Shown piece after piece: positions 47,292 to 57,397 of a stretch of 64,000 nucleotides of DNA (positions within the stretch are counted from its first letter, which is position 1; each line of letters opens with the position of its first letter). The notes beneath the pieces are model-generated. The model was not told where the DNA came from and made no database searches. It saw nothing but the letters and a program-made list of their open reading frames with translations. Source of the DNA: Panax quinquefolius (lineage: Eukaryota; Streptophyta; Magnoliopsida; Apiales; Araliaceae); NCBI GenBank assembly GCA_020205615.1, contig CM035163.1, forward strand, positions 50,441,899-50,505,898, in the 5' to 3' direction. The translations under genes and the position numbers were made by a program.

Positions 47292-48544
47292 ATTATGAAC
47301 GACGGGGTGTTTAGGATCTTTCTGCAATTCATGCAACATCAGGCAAGAGAGACTCCTGTTCAAAATACAGGTGGAAACACTGGCAATTCTCGGATGGTCA
47401 CCGCTAAGCAATTCAAGGAGCTGGGACCACCAGAGTTTTTGGGAAAGCCAGAACCACTTAAGGCAGAGACGTGGATAAAGTAGATCACCAAGATATTTGA
47501 TGTCTTGGGATGCTCCGAGGAACAAAAGGTTCCCTTTTCCACTTTCATATTGCGAGGAGAGGCAAATTACTGGTGGGAATCTGTAAAGCGTACTCAGCCT
47601 GCTGCACTGAAGATGTCTTGGGAGAAGTTCCAAGAACTATTCAACGACAAGTAATTTCCTGAAAGTATTCGTCACATGAAGGAGGTGGAATTTATCAAGC
47701 TAGAACAAAATAATATTACCGTGTCGTAGTACGAGGCTAAGTTTGATGAGTTATCTAGATTTGCATCCCATTTGGTTGATAATGAGGAGAGAATGACATG
47801 AATGTTTCTGCAAGGTTTGAAACCCGAAATATGTCAATACCTCATTTCTCATAAACTGTGTTTATATTCAGATGTTGTAAATAGGGCTCAGTTATCGGAA
47901 TGCGATAATGAGTCAACCCAACCAAGATAGAGCAGTCGGCAAATTGTTAATACCAGTGGAAGAAGTCATCAAAGCGGTGACAACAAACGTGGAGGGAATC
48001 AACATGCCAGAAATGATAAACACTTTGGTGGTAATCATGGCCAAGATAATAGAAGTGGAAATTTTAAGAAGAGGATATTCAACAATGATGGAAAGACATC
48101 AGCACCAGTACCCATTGTTAAGGAAGGAGTACGACCACCAATCGTATTCTTCAAATGCGGAGGGGAAGGACACATCAGTCCAAAATGTATGTAGCAGTCC
48201 AAAACGTGTTACAATTACGGAAGAGAAGGTCACCTGGCTCGATTTTGTCATGTAGTGAAGCCAAGTCCAGTTGGGATGGTGACACTAAATACAGTCCCAG
48301 ACAAGTCAAAGCCGATAGTTAAAGGGAGAGCATTTTTCGTGACCTCCCAAAAAGCGAGGAACCCAAACGAAGTCATCACGGGTAAGATAATCATAAACTC
48401 TAGCGAAGTCTATACCATATTTGATACTGGTTCTACCCATTCTTTTATTTCTCCTACTTGCGCTGAATGTTTAAATTTAATTCCAGAGAAATTAGACTTT
48501 GACTTATTTGTTAAAACTCCATTGGGAGAAACCTTCATTACATC
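47292..48544 (+). pseudogene. Gag to protease start of a second family A copy
   Basis: Gag core (MNDGVFRIFLQFMQHQARE, FKELGPPEFLGKPEPLKAE) runs to a TAG at 47481-47483. The rest lies in broken frames (HMKEVEFIKLEQNN, GLKPEICQYLISH). Zinc-knuckle remnants occur at 48150-48255. The open frame 48255-48629 starts in the gag-protease linker and includes FDTGSTHSFISPTC with an intact DTG and KTPLGETFITS. The frame then enters foreign DNA at 48545, so the last residues are not protease. Confidence 0.8.
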
Positions 48545-49329
48545 TGTCGACGTCGGGATTTTTATTGTCCCTTTTTTGTTCTTGTCTTTTAGTGTTCTCA
48601 TAGTAGGTGAGATTTGTTTGAAAAAATAAGTTGTGAAAAGGTCCAACATGTATATGTCGACGATTGGACTATAAGAGTCGCTAGTTGGTATTTTTAAATG
48701 GTTGCACCAACTCAACCGAGAAAAGGTTAGCACATTGACCCAGTGATGTGACACTGTTTAACAGATCTATGAAATCGAGATTCGTTAGGGTCCGGGGACT
48801 TGATTATGCGGAGGGAAAATGTTAGGCATCCTCCGACATCCATGTTACCACGGTGACTGCCACTTTTTAATTAAACTGTTATAAGAATGTGTATGTGTGT
48901 GTGTGTGTGTGGATCAATGTGCAATTATCTGGAAGTAGTGTTATGCCTCGTTCGCACCTATATACAAAGGGTTTGAATTTGTGTAAAAATTCAATTTTAA
49001 CAAGATATAGCAGTGAGGTTTTGTAAAAGAGGCTTTTCAAACCCTTATGCTCAATAGTAATTGAGGCCTTTGATACTTCCATTTTATTAAATGTTCGGCT
49101 TGATTGCTTTTATTTTCGAGATGCGAAGCATCCTCGAGAAAATAATATATATCAGTGTCAAACTCCTTATGGGCATGATAGCCATCTAAGGAAATTCAAA
49201 CACCGTGAAGAATGTACAAGTGTTCACAACCAAAAATGTCCATCACGAGAACCGAATCTAGATTCAGAAGACTGAATCTATGATCACGTGATTTCTAGGC
49301 TCACATGATGTAGCAGTTTATATGAAAGA

Positions 49330-49692
49330 TGTAAACAATTATATATATATAAGTTGTAAATATATATATACAGACAATCAACCACCACGAAGCGAACTTC
49401 ATGGGGGATTAGAAATGTAAATATATAAAAGCGATAAATATATATATATATATAGACATGATCAACCACCACGAAGCACCTCCATGGAGGATCGAAAAAG
49501 TAAATAAAGCAGTAAAAAATGATCAACCGCCACGAAGTAAACTCTAGGCGGGATGAAACGTAAATAAAGCTATAAATGGCCACGAAGTAAACTTCAGGCG
49601 TGACAGAATTGTAAATATATATATATATATAAAAAAGTAGTAAACACACCGGATATAAATCTATGCTTATCGAACAGAGTCCGACAACAGTT

Positions 49693-49725
<33 letters not shown>

Positions 49726-49885
49726 AACGCTTCAGATATAAATCCTAGCTCATCGAATAGAGTTCGACAACAGTTTATATATAAGTATATATATATATAT
49801 GAAAGCAATAAACTCTTTGGATGTGAGTCCATGCTCAATTGAGGCATAAATCAATAATGTTAGTCCATAAATATAAATATATATA
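49330..49885 (+). repeat. Compound tandem repeats with (TA)n
   Basis: At least four degenerate copies of CAACCACCACGAAGC + ACTTCATGGGGGAT (49380-49600). Two to three copies of AAATCYNNGCTNATCGAAYAGAG + TCCGACAACAGTTTA (49655-49800). Each is separated by TATATATA runs, so open frames in this part encode only tyrosine/isoleucine runs. Confidence 0.8.
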
Positions 49886-50200
49886 TATACAAAATGAAAT
49901 AAAAAGCCACGAACCAAAAAAGGCATACACACGCCTGCCACACGACTCTCGGCGTGCAAAACCGTAAAGTGCAAGAGTAGTGGAGAAAGGCTTGAAAAGA
50001 TGTAAGAAGGCTTACAGTGGATTGCAAAAGAAGACTTCTATAGCTTTAAATAGATGAACATTCGGTTCCCACCGGTAAAAATATAGCCAAATATAAGCTC
50101 ACAAGTGTTTAAAATGAGAAAACACTCAGTTTATAGTGTGTACAAAGCAAATTGGATAGGGCTTCCTCGCCTTTTTCTCTTACAAAATGGCCACCCCAAG

Positions 50201-50218
50201 CCCTCTATTTATAGAGGG
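50201..50218 (+). promoter_or_regulatory. TATA box inside a perfect palindrome
   Basis: CCCTCTAT-TT-ATAGAGGG: two 8-bp arms around TT, with TATTTATA in the centre. Located about 1.65 kb into the element, a usual place for an LTR promoter. Confidence 0.6.
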
Positions 50219-50629
50219 GGGAGCCGCAGGTGTACCTACGGCTACCCGGGGTGCCCCGGGCTCCTCGGGTCCTGTCATCTCAAAGTACGTGCACGCATGC
50301 AACGTGTTGTCCGTTTGAAATTTCAGAACTTTAATTCGGGCATCCGATTGAGGTGTATAAGACCTTTTTTAACATGCTATTTTCGAGAGCTACACAAATG
50401 ACATGGGATTAGAGGTTGTACGAAGTCAGAAAGATGGGGCCATACCCTCGGTCTTCAAGTCTTCAAATTCTATCCAGTGTGCTGTCTTGTGTGGTAGTCA
50501 CTCGGGATTAGAGCTATTGGTTCTTGTAGGACACTGCTGTGTAGAATGTATGCTAAAATGTTTTAAGACAGATCAATGTGGGATCGAGGTGGAAAAATGA
50601 TAATTTTTCCCATCACTAGGATTATCTCC

Positions 50630-51000
50630 GATTTGGGCTGATATAACAGTCGTTGCTCAGGGTTATCTCTGAGATTGGGCTGCTATAAGTGCTAAATGTC
50701 CTCAGGGTTATCTCTAAGGTGTGCCTGACCTCCCAGGGTTGTCTCTGGGACTGGAACTGAGTGCCTCAGGGTTATCTCCGAGGTTGAAGCTGACTACAAA
50801 GGTTGAAAGGAGCTTTTCCGAGGTTATCTTCGGAACTGCAACTGCACTCTCGGGGTTATCTCCGAGGTTGAAACTGAAACTCCTGGTGTTGTTTTTGGGA
50901 TGGGACTAAGTATCTCGGGGTTATCTCCGAGATGAAACTGCCTTTTCCGGTGTTATTTCCTGGATTAAGCTGAGTTGTCCTCCAAGGTTATCTCTGAAAG
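50630..51000 (+). repeat. Hairpin tandem array GGTTATCTC (about 11 units)
   Basis: Units of 30-50 bp with core ggttatct flanked by inverted arms. Perfect arms: CTCAG/CTGAG (50656-50673), CCCAG/CTGGG, TCCGA/TCGGA, CTCGG/CCGAG (twice). Other units have one or more mismatches. Spacer text is TTGAAGCTGA or GAACTGAGTGC. It is downstream of the TATA box and so probably transcribed. Confidence 0.85.
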
Positions 51001-52048
51001 ACGATTCTGCCCTCCTGCAATGTTGGTAACAATAGTGCAAAAATTTTGAGTGTCAATAGATGCCCCTCTTTATCATATTCATGCAATGAAATGGCATGGA
51101 TAGGGTAAAGAATACTAGACACTTGAAATGTGATAGGATAATCATGATGCAATGTACAACAGCATGATATGAAAGTATAATGTATGTGGTTTATTGGACC
51201 CTTTTCCAACGGGATGTGATGACAGTTTGCTCTCCCAACTTCCGATGGGGCTGGAGTTATAACTGACAACCCTGATGAACTACTTGGATGTGTGATCCAA
51301 AGTTCTCAGGAACTTCCAGGATGTGGACAATGGGGTTATCACCATAGTCCTTAATCTTTGGTATAAACATTCCACTGAGGATATATCTCTCATGTACAAG
51401 AGACTCTGTGGGGATGTGTTTTGTCTGATGAAGTTGTGTATAATAGATTCCATTATCGGTCCTCCCCGATGAGGATGGTCCTTCCTAGTTTGTGTAGCCA
51501 GGTCCTTCCATTGGTCTATCAGAGTTACTGCCAATAGTCTGTATGGTCAGGGCTGCCTGACCCTCACTGAAATGTACATCAACGGATAAGATCCATGCTG
51601 GGGAAAGCGTCAAAGCTGCTTGACCTTAGTCGACATGTGCACCAATGGATGAAATCGTTGGATGGTTCCCGACGCTTTGTTGGGTTTAACTGCCAAAGGC
51701 TGACGACGTTAAGACTGCTTGACCGTCATTGACATGTGCATCAACAGATGAAGTTTCCGTTGGGTATAAGTGTTTTGGAGTTATGACCCTGAACTGACGG
51801 CATCAGACCCTTGTGAGGTATTTCCGAGTGTAGTGTGAAACAACTATGATCATTGATATTGTGAACCCTGTGTTTGGGCAAATACCAATAAGTGAAATGT
51901 AGACAGATAGTTTGGTCTTTAAAAACCAGGTTTCAGGCTTTTTCGCTTAATCGCGTAGCATCTTTTTTTTTATTTGGCTTTTTTAACTTGTGAAACCTCC
52001 TTTACAACTCATATTGGACTGAGCTGGAGGGGTGGGCCCCACCTAAGG

Positions 52049-52111
52049 GAGCCGCAGGTACACCTGTGGCAGCCACAGATACACCTGCGGCAGCCACAGA
52101 TACACTTGAGG
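52049..52111 (+). repeat. Three 21-bp tandem repeats
   Basis: GAGCCGCAGGTACACCTGTGG, then two CAGCCACAGATACACCTGCGG-type copies. A single related 21-mer lies at 50221-50241. Confidence 0.85.
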
Positions 52112-54319
52112 CCAGCCGTGGGGGGCCTTAAATGGCTTATTGTAGTCACAAGTCATTTTCATATTGCGCCACACAGGAAATTCGAGAGCTCTTCTTCAGA
52201 TCTACTAAGTTCGGACGTCTTTCTGCAAATTCTGTCAACGTAAAAGTGTTCTTCACTGCCCTGGTAACGTATGCATGTCTTCTTTTCTACTTTTTACCGT
52301 TGGAAAATGAGTTATCACATGAATATGCATGCTCATATGACTTTATAAAAAATATTCAACACAGTAAATGTCAGTATATAACCATGCTAAACATAATGAT
52401 GTGGAAAATTTTAACTTTTGAAATAGTCAAATTGACACTTTTTTTTATATTTCTTATCCTATTTAAGGACAAATGAGCAAAGGTGGTAAAGCAAAGTAAT
52501 CCTGGTAATTAGGCTACCCTTACAAATTTTGACTTTGATATTATAATGCATATAGGATGTTTATGACTGTGGGTAGGTGTGCTACTGAATGGCCACCTAG
52601 TCATGCCTATGTGCATGTGGATAGTCCTGTTTACAAAGGAGACTATGGCAAAAAAATTCTAAAATGTAGGCATTGGGTAATCATGCATTTTTAACTCTAC
52701 TGTAGGCGTATGTTAAAGTAATGCATGCATGCAAGTAGTCATGTAATACATTTGAAAAAGCTCTAGGTTATAGTTTACCACACCCTTTCTGAGGTGATTT
52801 GGAGACTTGTGTCCAGATATATGGATCCAGATTAGCCGAGTAGTTCTCGCAGGACCACTTCAGGTGTGCATAGGAGGGCTTCTGATGTGCCTCGACCCCG
52901 TTCAGTTAGGTACCCTCATCGTTTGGCAGAGGCGGTGATACGTCCTGTCCGAGTTAATGTACCGGATGTCGAGTACGAGGAGGAGGATGTACCAATTGCG
53001 AACCCCGCTCCTGCTGCTCATGTTCTCCGTAGGGATCTTCGAGGCATTCAGGTGACAATCCCAGAGCTTCTGGGTGATTTGAGTCGACACCCTTCGGTTT
53101 ACTTGCATGCAAACGAGGTACAAGTTGGATTTGATCTTCCTTTTTCTTATCGATGAGGAGCAAGGATTCTGATGTTGATTTGCTTTATAATGTAGGTTCC
53201 CGGCTTTCCACAGCCTTGAGGGAACTGGGTCAGCATTCACTCTATATATCAGGCTCTGTATCTCGAGTATCTAGCAATTGTGCATGGCTAGGGCTTCGAG
53301 GCGTTCTTTTCCATCCTCCCCCGTCATTGTCTCTGGGTTACCTCAGGGCATTGTCTGATTGCTGGTTTCACCAGACTCAGTCTCTCCATTTGTTAGACTG
53401 TGAGGTGATGATGACGCCGATGGATTCGTGATTTCTCACATGTATGGAGTTTGGAGGGGCACCAGTGCCTTGTACGATGGATATTATCCTAAATGCCGTC
53501 AGATCCTTGCTAAGAGTCCCGGTTGAGGCGCTCAAGGGCAAAAGAGTTTGTACAGGTCCTTTGAGCGTAGATCCTATGAGCGGGCTATTGAGTAAGCCCA
53601 TACCCGATGATGTGAGAGTCAAGGATCGCATTTTTCGGTGATTGTTCCTAATAATCATTAGGGGTAGCTTCATAGCGGATAACTCTTCCACGGTATCATT
53701 TGCTTTAGTCAGCACCACACAAGATTTGGACCATATTAGAGAGTATGATTGGGGTTCCTATACCTTCGCTTATTTCCTCCGGGGCATGCGCATGCGTTCT
53801 CAAGGCTTGACGGAGGCTTGGTTAGGATTCTACCAATTTTTGTTGGTGAGTTTTTCTCTTATGATTTCCCATGTACAGGTTAAGAGTATTGACTGACAGC
53901 AGATGTTTGCCTTTGTGTTGGTAATTTTGGGCCTACGAGAGGCTCTCATGTTTGCTTCCTGTGAGTGTGTTAGGTTTAGATACATATCCAAGAGGACAGC
54001 AATGACATCACTCCATATTGGCGGAGGTTCCTGTAGCTAAGGGTTTCACCCATTGTCGTCTATAGTTGGAGTTGTTGACAGCTGATGTTATCACTTGGAT
54101 TAATTATTCTGGGGAACACTTGACCGTTGGGTTTGAGGATGGGTACCCGACTGGTTTCGAGTACGTGATATCCACCCGTAGGATTCCTCTCTTCATAGAT
54201 GGAGGATGGGAGCTCTATTTAGGAAAGTGTGCTATTAGGAGCACCACAGGGGAGATTCATGTACCGATCTTGCCTCCTGCTAGGCGTTATTGGCCTGTGT
54301 CACAGTCGCCCGCCATTGA

Positions 54320-57008
54320 TGTAAGACCCCAGCTTTTATAAATAAAGATGAATTTTCTATAAATATTATTTTTGAATATTATGGAATAAATTTGATATAA
54401 TGTTATAGTTGTGGGTAATATTTATAAATTTTGCAAAGTAAGCAAGTTGTTATAAAATATTCGTTTGGTGGGGAATATTCTTTTTTGTCGGGGAATATTA
54501 TGACGACTACTCAATCATTAAGTGGACCCCACAACGGAAGTATTGTCGTAGTTAGAAAATGACAAAATTATTTTTCTATAAAAATAACGGCAGAGGTGTT
54601 ATTCTGGTCAAAGCTGTTGAACTACACAGTAGTAAAAAATGCGATGTCTGGCGTAGTTGTATAGTAGCACACGATATTGATTATTGATGCTTACGTGAGA
54701 AGTCACTCGGCTATGCTCAATTATTACTACGATAATTGCTTTGCATCATATCTCTTATATTATTGATTCAATTATTGTCACAAAGATTATCATACGTATA
54801 ATATGTTATAGTATTAAATTATTAATTGAGACGACAAGTTATAAATGATTAATAATTGTTGAAAGATTAAATATGTGTTGATTAAAAATAAAATGATTTG
54901 TGGTAATATTTATTCAATCCTTGATGTATATAAAGAGTCTGTTATGAGACGTTTGTGGTAAGTTTAATTATTTTATGGGGGGCCCATATGTCATCATCTA
55001 AGAGTCCCTTCGTCAATAATAATTACCTTTGTGAATAGTAATTACCTTTGTGAATAGTTATTACCTTTGTGAATAGTAATTACCTTCGTCAATAGTATTT
55101 ACCTTCGTCAATAGTAATTACCTTTATGAATAGTAATTACCTTTATGAATAGTAATTACCTTTCATCAATAGTATTTACCTTCGTCGATAGTAATTACCT
55201 TCTTCAATAGTAATTACCTTCCATCGATAGTAATTACCTTAAATCGATAGTAATTACCCCTTCGCAAAATAGTAGTTGTCCTTCAATATTACCAAGAGTT
55301 AAGCGCTTCTTTGATTGTTCAAGGGTTAATTACTCCTTCATGAAATAGTAGTTGTCTCTTCAATATTACCAAGAGTCATTTTGACCTTCGTTAAGACCAA
55401 GAGCCACCCTCGGTTTTTCTATAAATAGAAAGCTCATTCCTTCATTATTTCTTACTTGAATTCAATTGAAACTCAGAGAGAAACTATAGAGAGAAAGAAG
55501 AAAAGTATTTTGCTACTTCACTTTTCCAATATTCAGTTCTTCTAAGGTAGGGAATATTATTTGTTGTACTCGTCGTAAGGGTGTTATTCTTTTTATTCAT
55601 GAAGAGAACTTACATTATTCCATTCTTTATTATTCATTGGAATAACCTATAAAAGTGGCATACCCTATACATGACTGTATATGCGAATACCCTATACTTG
55701 GTGAAATCCTTATATTATTCCATTCTTATTTATTACATTGGAATAACTCGTGTACTGTGGAATCCCCTATACTTGGTGACATTCTTCTATTATTTTGTTA
55801 TTCCGTTGGAACATCCTCGTCATGCTTTACGGACTGGTTCCGTCTTTATTATTCTATTGGAATATCCTCATTCGTGTGTTTTACAGGACTCGGTTAAAAT
55901 CTTTATTATTCTCGTATTTATTATTACATTGGAATAACACATACATCTGCAAGTACCGCATGCATGGTGATTTCTTTTGTTATTTCATTCGCTATTATAC
56001 TCGGTTGGTTAAAATTTTGACTTTATACTCCATGAATTAAGTGGAATATCCTTGATATTTGCGCTTCATCCAAATATTTTTCATGAAAATATTTTTACGA
56101 GCATTCTTGAATTTTACTCTACACAAAGCAAAGATATCATGTTGACAATTTGGACGTTATTAGTTCTGAATAAATTAATTCGTGAACTTGTTTTATTGAA
56201 TTATTATGTCATTGTCATCATCCTCATGTTATATTATGTTATCTTTTGGCTTACGTGCATAGATGAATTTGGTATGATTATGACCGAGGATCTTTTCGGT
56301 ATAATCATGGCTTATTATAAATGATGTGATAAAAGTCCTCGGTGGCACTGTAATGCGTTGATGGATAGTTTTTGGTATGATTATGACCGGGGTGATTCGG
56401 TATAGTCATGACCATTGATGATTTGATGAAAATCCTTGACCGTGGTAATACGAGGATGATTAGATATTGTGGTTTATTCATTAAAGCGAGTCTTAGTGAT
56501 AAAAATTGATGAAAACCATTTAAAACCTAAAAGATAGTAGACTTTATTTTCTACTTGACTCTTTTAATGGATTGCATATTTATCATAGATTAAAGCTGGT
56601 TGTCTATTGTATTTTATCAATTTAACATTGTTGAAGACTATTGATAATTTATTACGCATTATCTTAGTTATAATATTTCTTCTTTGGGCTAGTTGAGCTC
56701 ACCCTTTCTTTCACTTTGTTCTCTTGAGAAATGAGAATATAATTTGGGACGAGTCGGGGAAAAGAGTGATGGTCACGAAGATAGCATTAGTAGTCCTCAC
56801 TATTCTGTTAAATAGTGTGACAATAAATGTAATGAGGACTCCTTGAGTATGGATATTGTCTAAATGACAATATTCCTATTAGAACTCTCAGTTTATGTAT
56901 TGTCGTATGTTACACGACAGATGTATAATTAAGTTTGTATTTGTATTTTGTACCATGTATCTGGCGACTCAGAATGGGTGATGAATACCTAATTTTGGGG
57001 GCGTCACA
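54320..57008 (+). mobile_element. Solo LTR S2 (family A1, 2689 bp)
   Basis: Flanked by identical ATTGA repeats (54315-54319, 57009-57013). Starts TGTAAGACCCC and ends GGGGGCGTCACA. TATA box 55420-55427; hairpin units 55600-55960; ACGT-core word 54690-54699. It lacks the GAAA-loop block but has gained an 18-bp GAATAGTAATTACCTTYG array (55015-55260). It interrupts the PMD gene. Confidence 0.93.
55015..55260 (+). repeat. 18-bp array GAATAGTAATTACCTTTGT (about 13 copies)
   Basis: Copies alternate TTTGTGAATAG, TTCGTCAATAG and TTCATCGATAG endings. Found only in S2 among the family A LTRs here, so it expanded in this lineage. Confidence 0.85.
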
Positions 57009-57397
57009 ATTGATATCCCATTGATGGGGGTTGGCGGATTTACACTGTCAGAGGGTTCGTATACTCAGGAGATGTTCCAGCGTTGGTGGTCCCTTCGTAC
57101 TATCGGAGCCCAGACTCGCGCCACTCAATTTATGGGGGATATGGTTCCTGGATCCGTGATGATGATGGATTGGATAGTCTATGTCCGAGATCCAACTCAT
57201 TTGACACAGATTGATAGTTTGACCCGGCAGTTGGACTGGGCATATTTTTTATCTGACACTTGGGCAAAGATCCTTCAGAGGCAGATACTTTTGATCCTTC
57301 CAGCTCAGGTGACCCATATGGCTTTGCCGGTGTAGATCCTCCGTTGTATAGGCCTGACATCCCTGTTGATGGAGATCCAATGACTCAGAAGGAGTTA

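Larger units (their letters stand above)
48545..52820 (+). repeat. LTR-like, repeat-rich leader without genes
   Basis: In order: an Ogre-like start (48545-48850); (TG)n at 48894-48911; an AT/(TA)n-rich array of GATCAACCACCACGAAGC-type units (49330-49620); ATCGAAYAGAGTYCGACAAC units (49630-49800). Then a TATA box inside an 18-bp palindrome (50201-50218), GC palindromes (50223-50260), an 11-unit hairpin array (50630-51000), three GACTGCTTGACCGTCATTGA-type repeats (51550-51770), and a 21-bp triplicate (52049-52111). From 52112 to 52820 nothing is recognisable. Short open frames here show no similarity. Confidence 0.7.
52821..57391 (+). pseudogene. Plant-mobile-domain (PMD, PF10536-like) gene, broken
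   Basis: The likely start is the ATG at 52821, with a TAG four codons on. The frame to 53156 holds an Arg/Pro-rich N-terminus (RPRSVRYPHRLAEAV, EYEEEDVP). After a shift, 53153-53896 carries the PMD pattern: ALSDCWFHQTQSLHLLDCEV, TPMD..FLTCMEFGGAPVP, and DLDHIREYDWGSYTFAYFL, with stops at 53429 and 53639. After more breaks (53896-54065) the frame 54066-54319 (GFEDGYPTGFEYVIS, GELYLGK-like) continues beyond solo LTR S2 at 57014-57335 (MFQRWWSLRTIG, QLDWAYFLSDTW). PMD proteins act in silencing in plants (MAIN/MAIL1) and occur in transposable elements; here it is probably element-borne. Confidence 0.65.
48545..57397 (+). mobile_element. PMD-bearing element with long LTR-like leader (Tat/Ogre-like, tentative)
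   Basis: Interrupts the protease of the preceding family A copy after ACATC (48540-48544) with TGTCGACGTCGGGATTT. The first 300 bp include GGGAAAATGTTAGGCATCCT, a wording common in Tat/Ogre LTRs. A leader of 4.3 kb is followed by a PMD gene, then cut by element 4 at 57398. No gag or pol is within view and no primer site could be fixed. Ogre-type elements carry an extra ORF before gag; PMD genes are also found in Mutator-like elements, so the class is uncertain. Confidence 0.55.

Noticed and set aside
48881..48912. (TG)n as a Z-DNA regulatory site
   Set aside because: A simple short microsatellite; nothing beyond its composition supports a function.
49284..49974. Tyr/Ile-rich minus-strand frames
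   Set aside because: Translations of (TA)n tracts.
50105..50401. 98-codon frame next to the TATA box
   Set aside because: It crosses the palindromic promoter region and shows no known motif; no support for coding.
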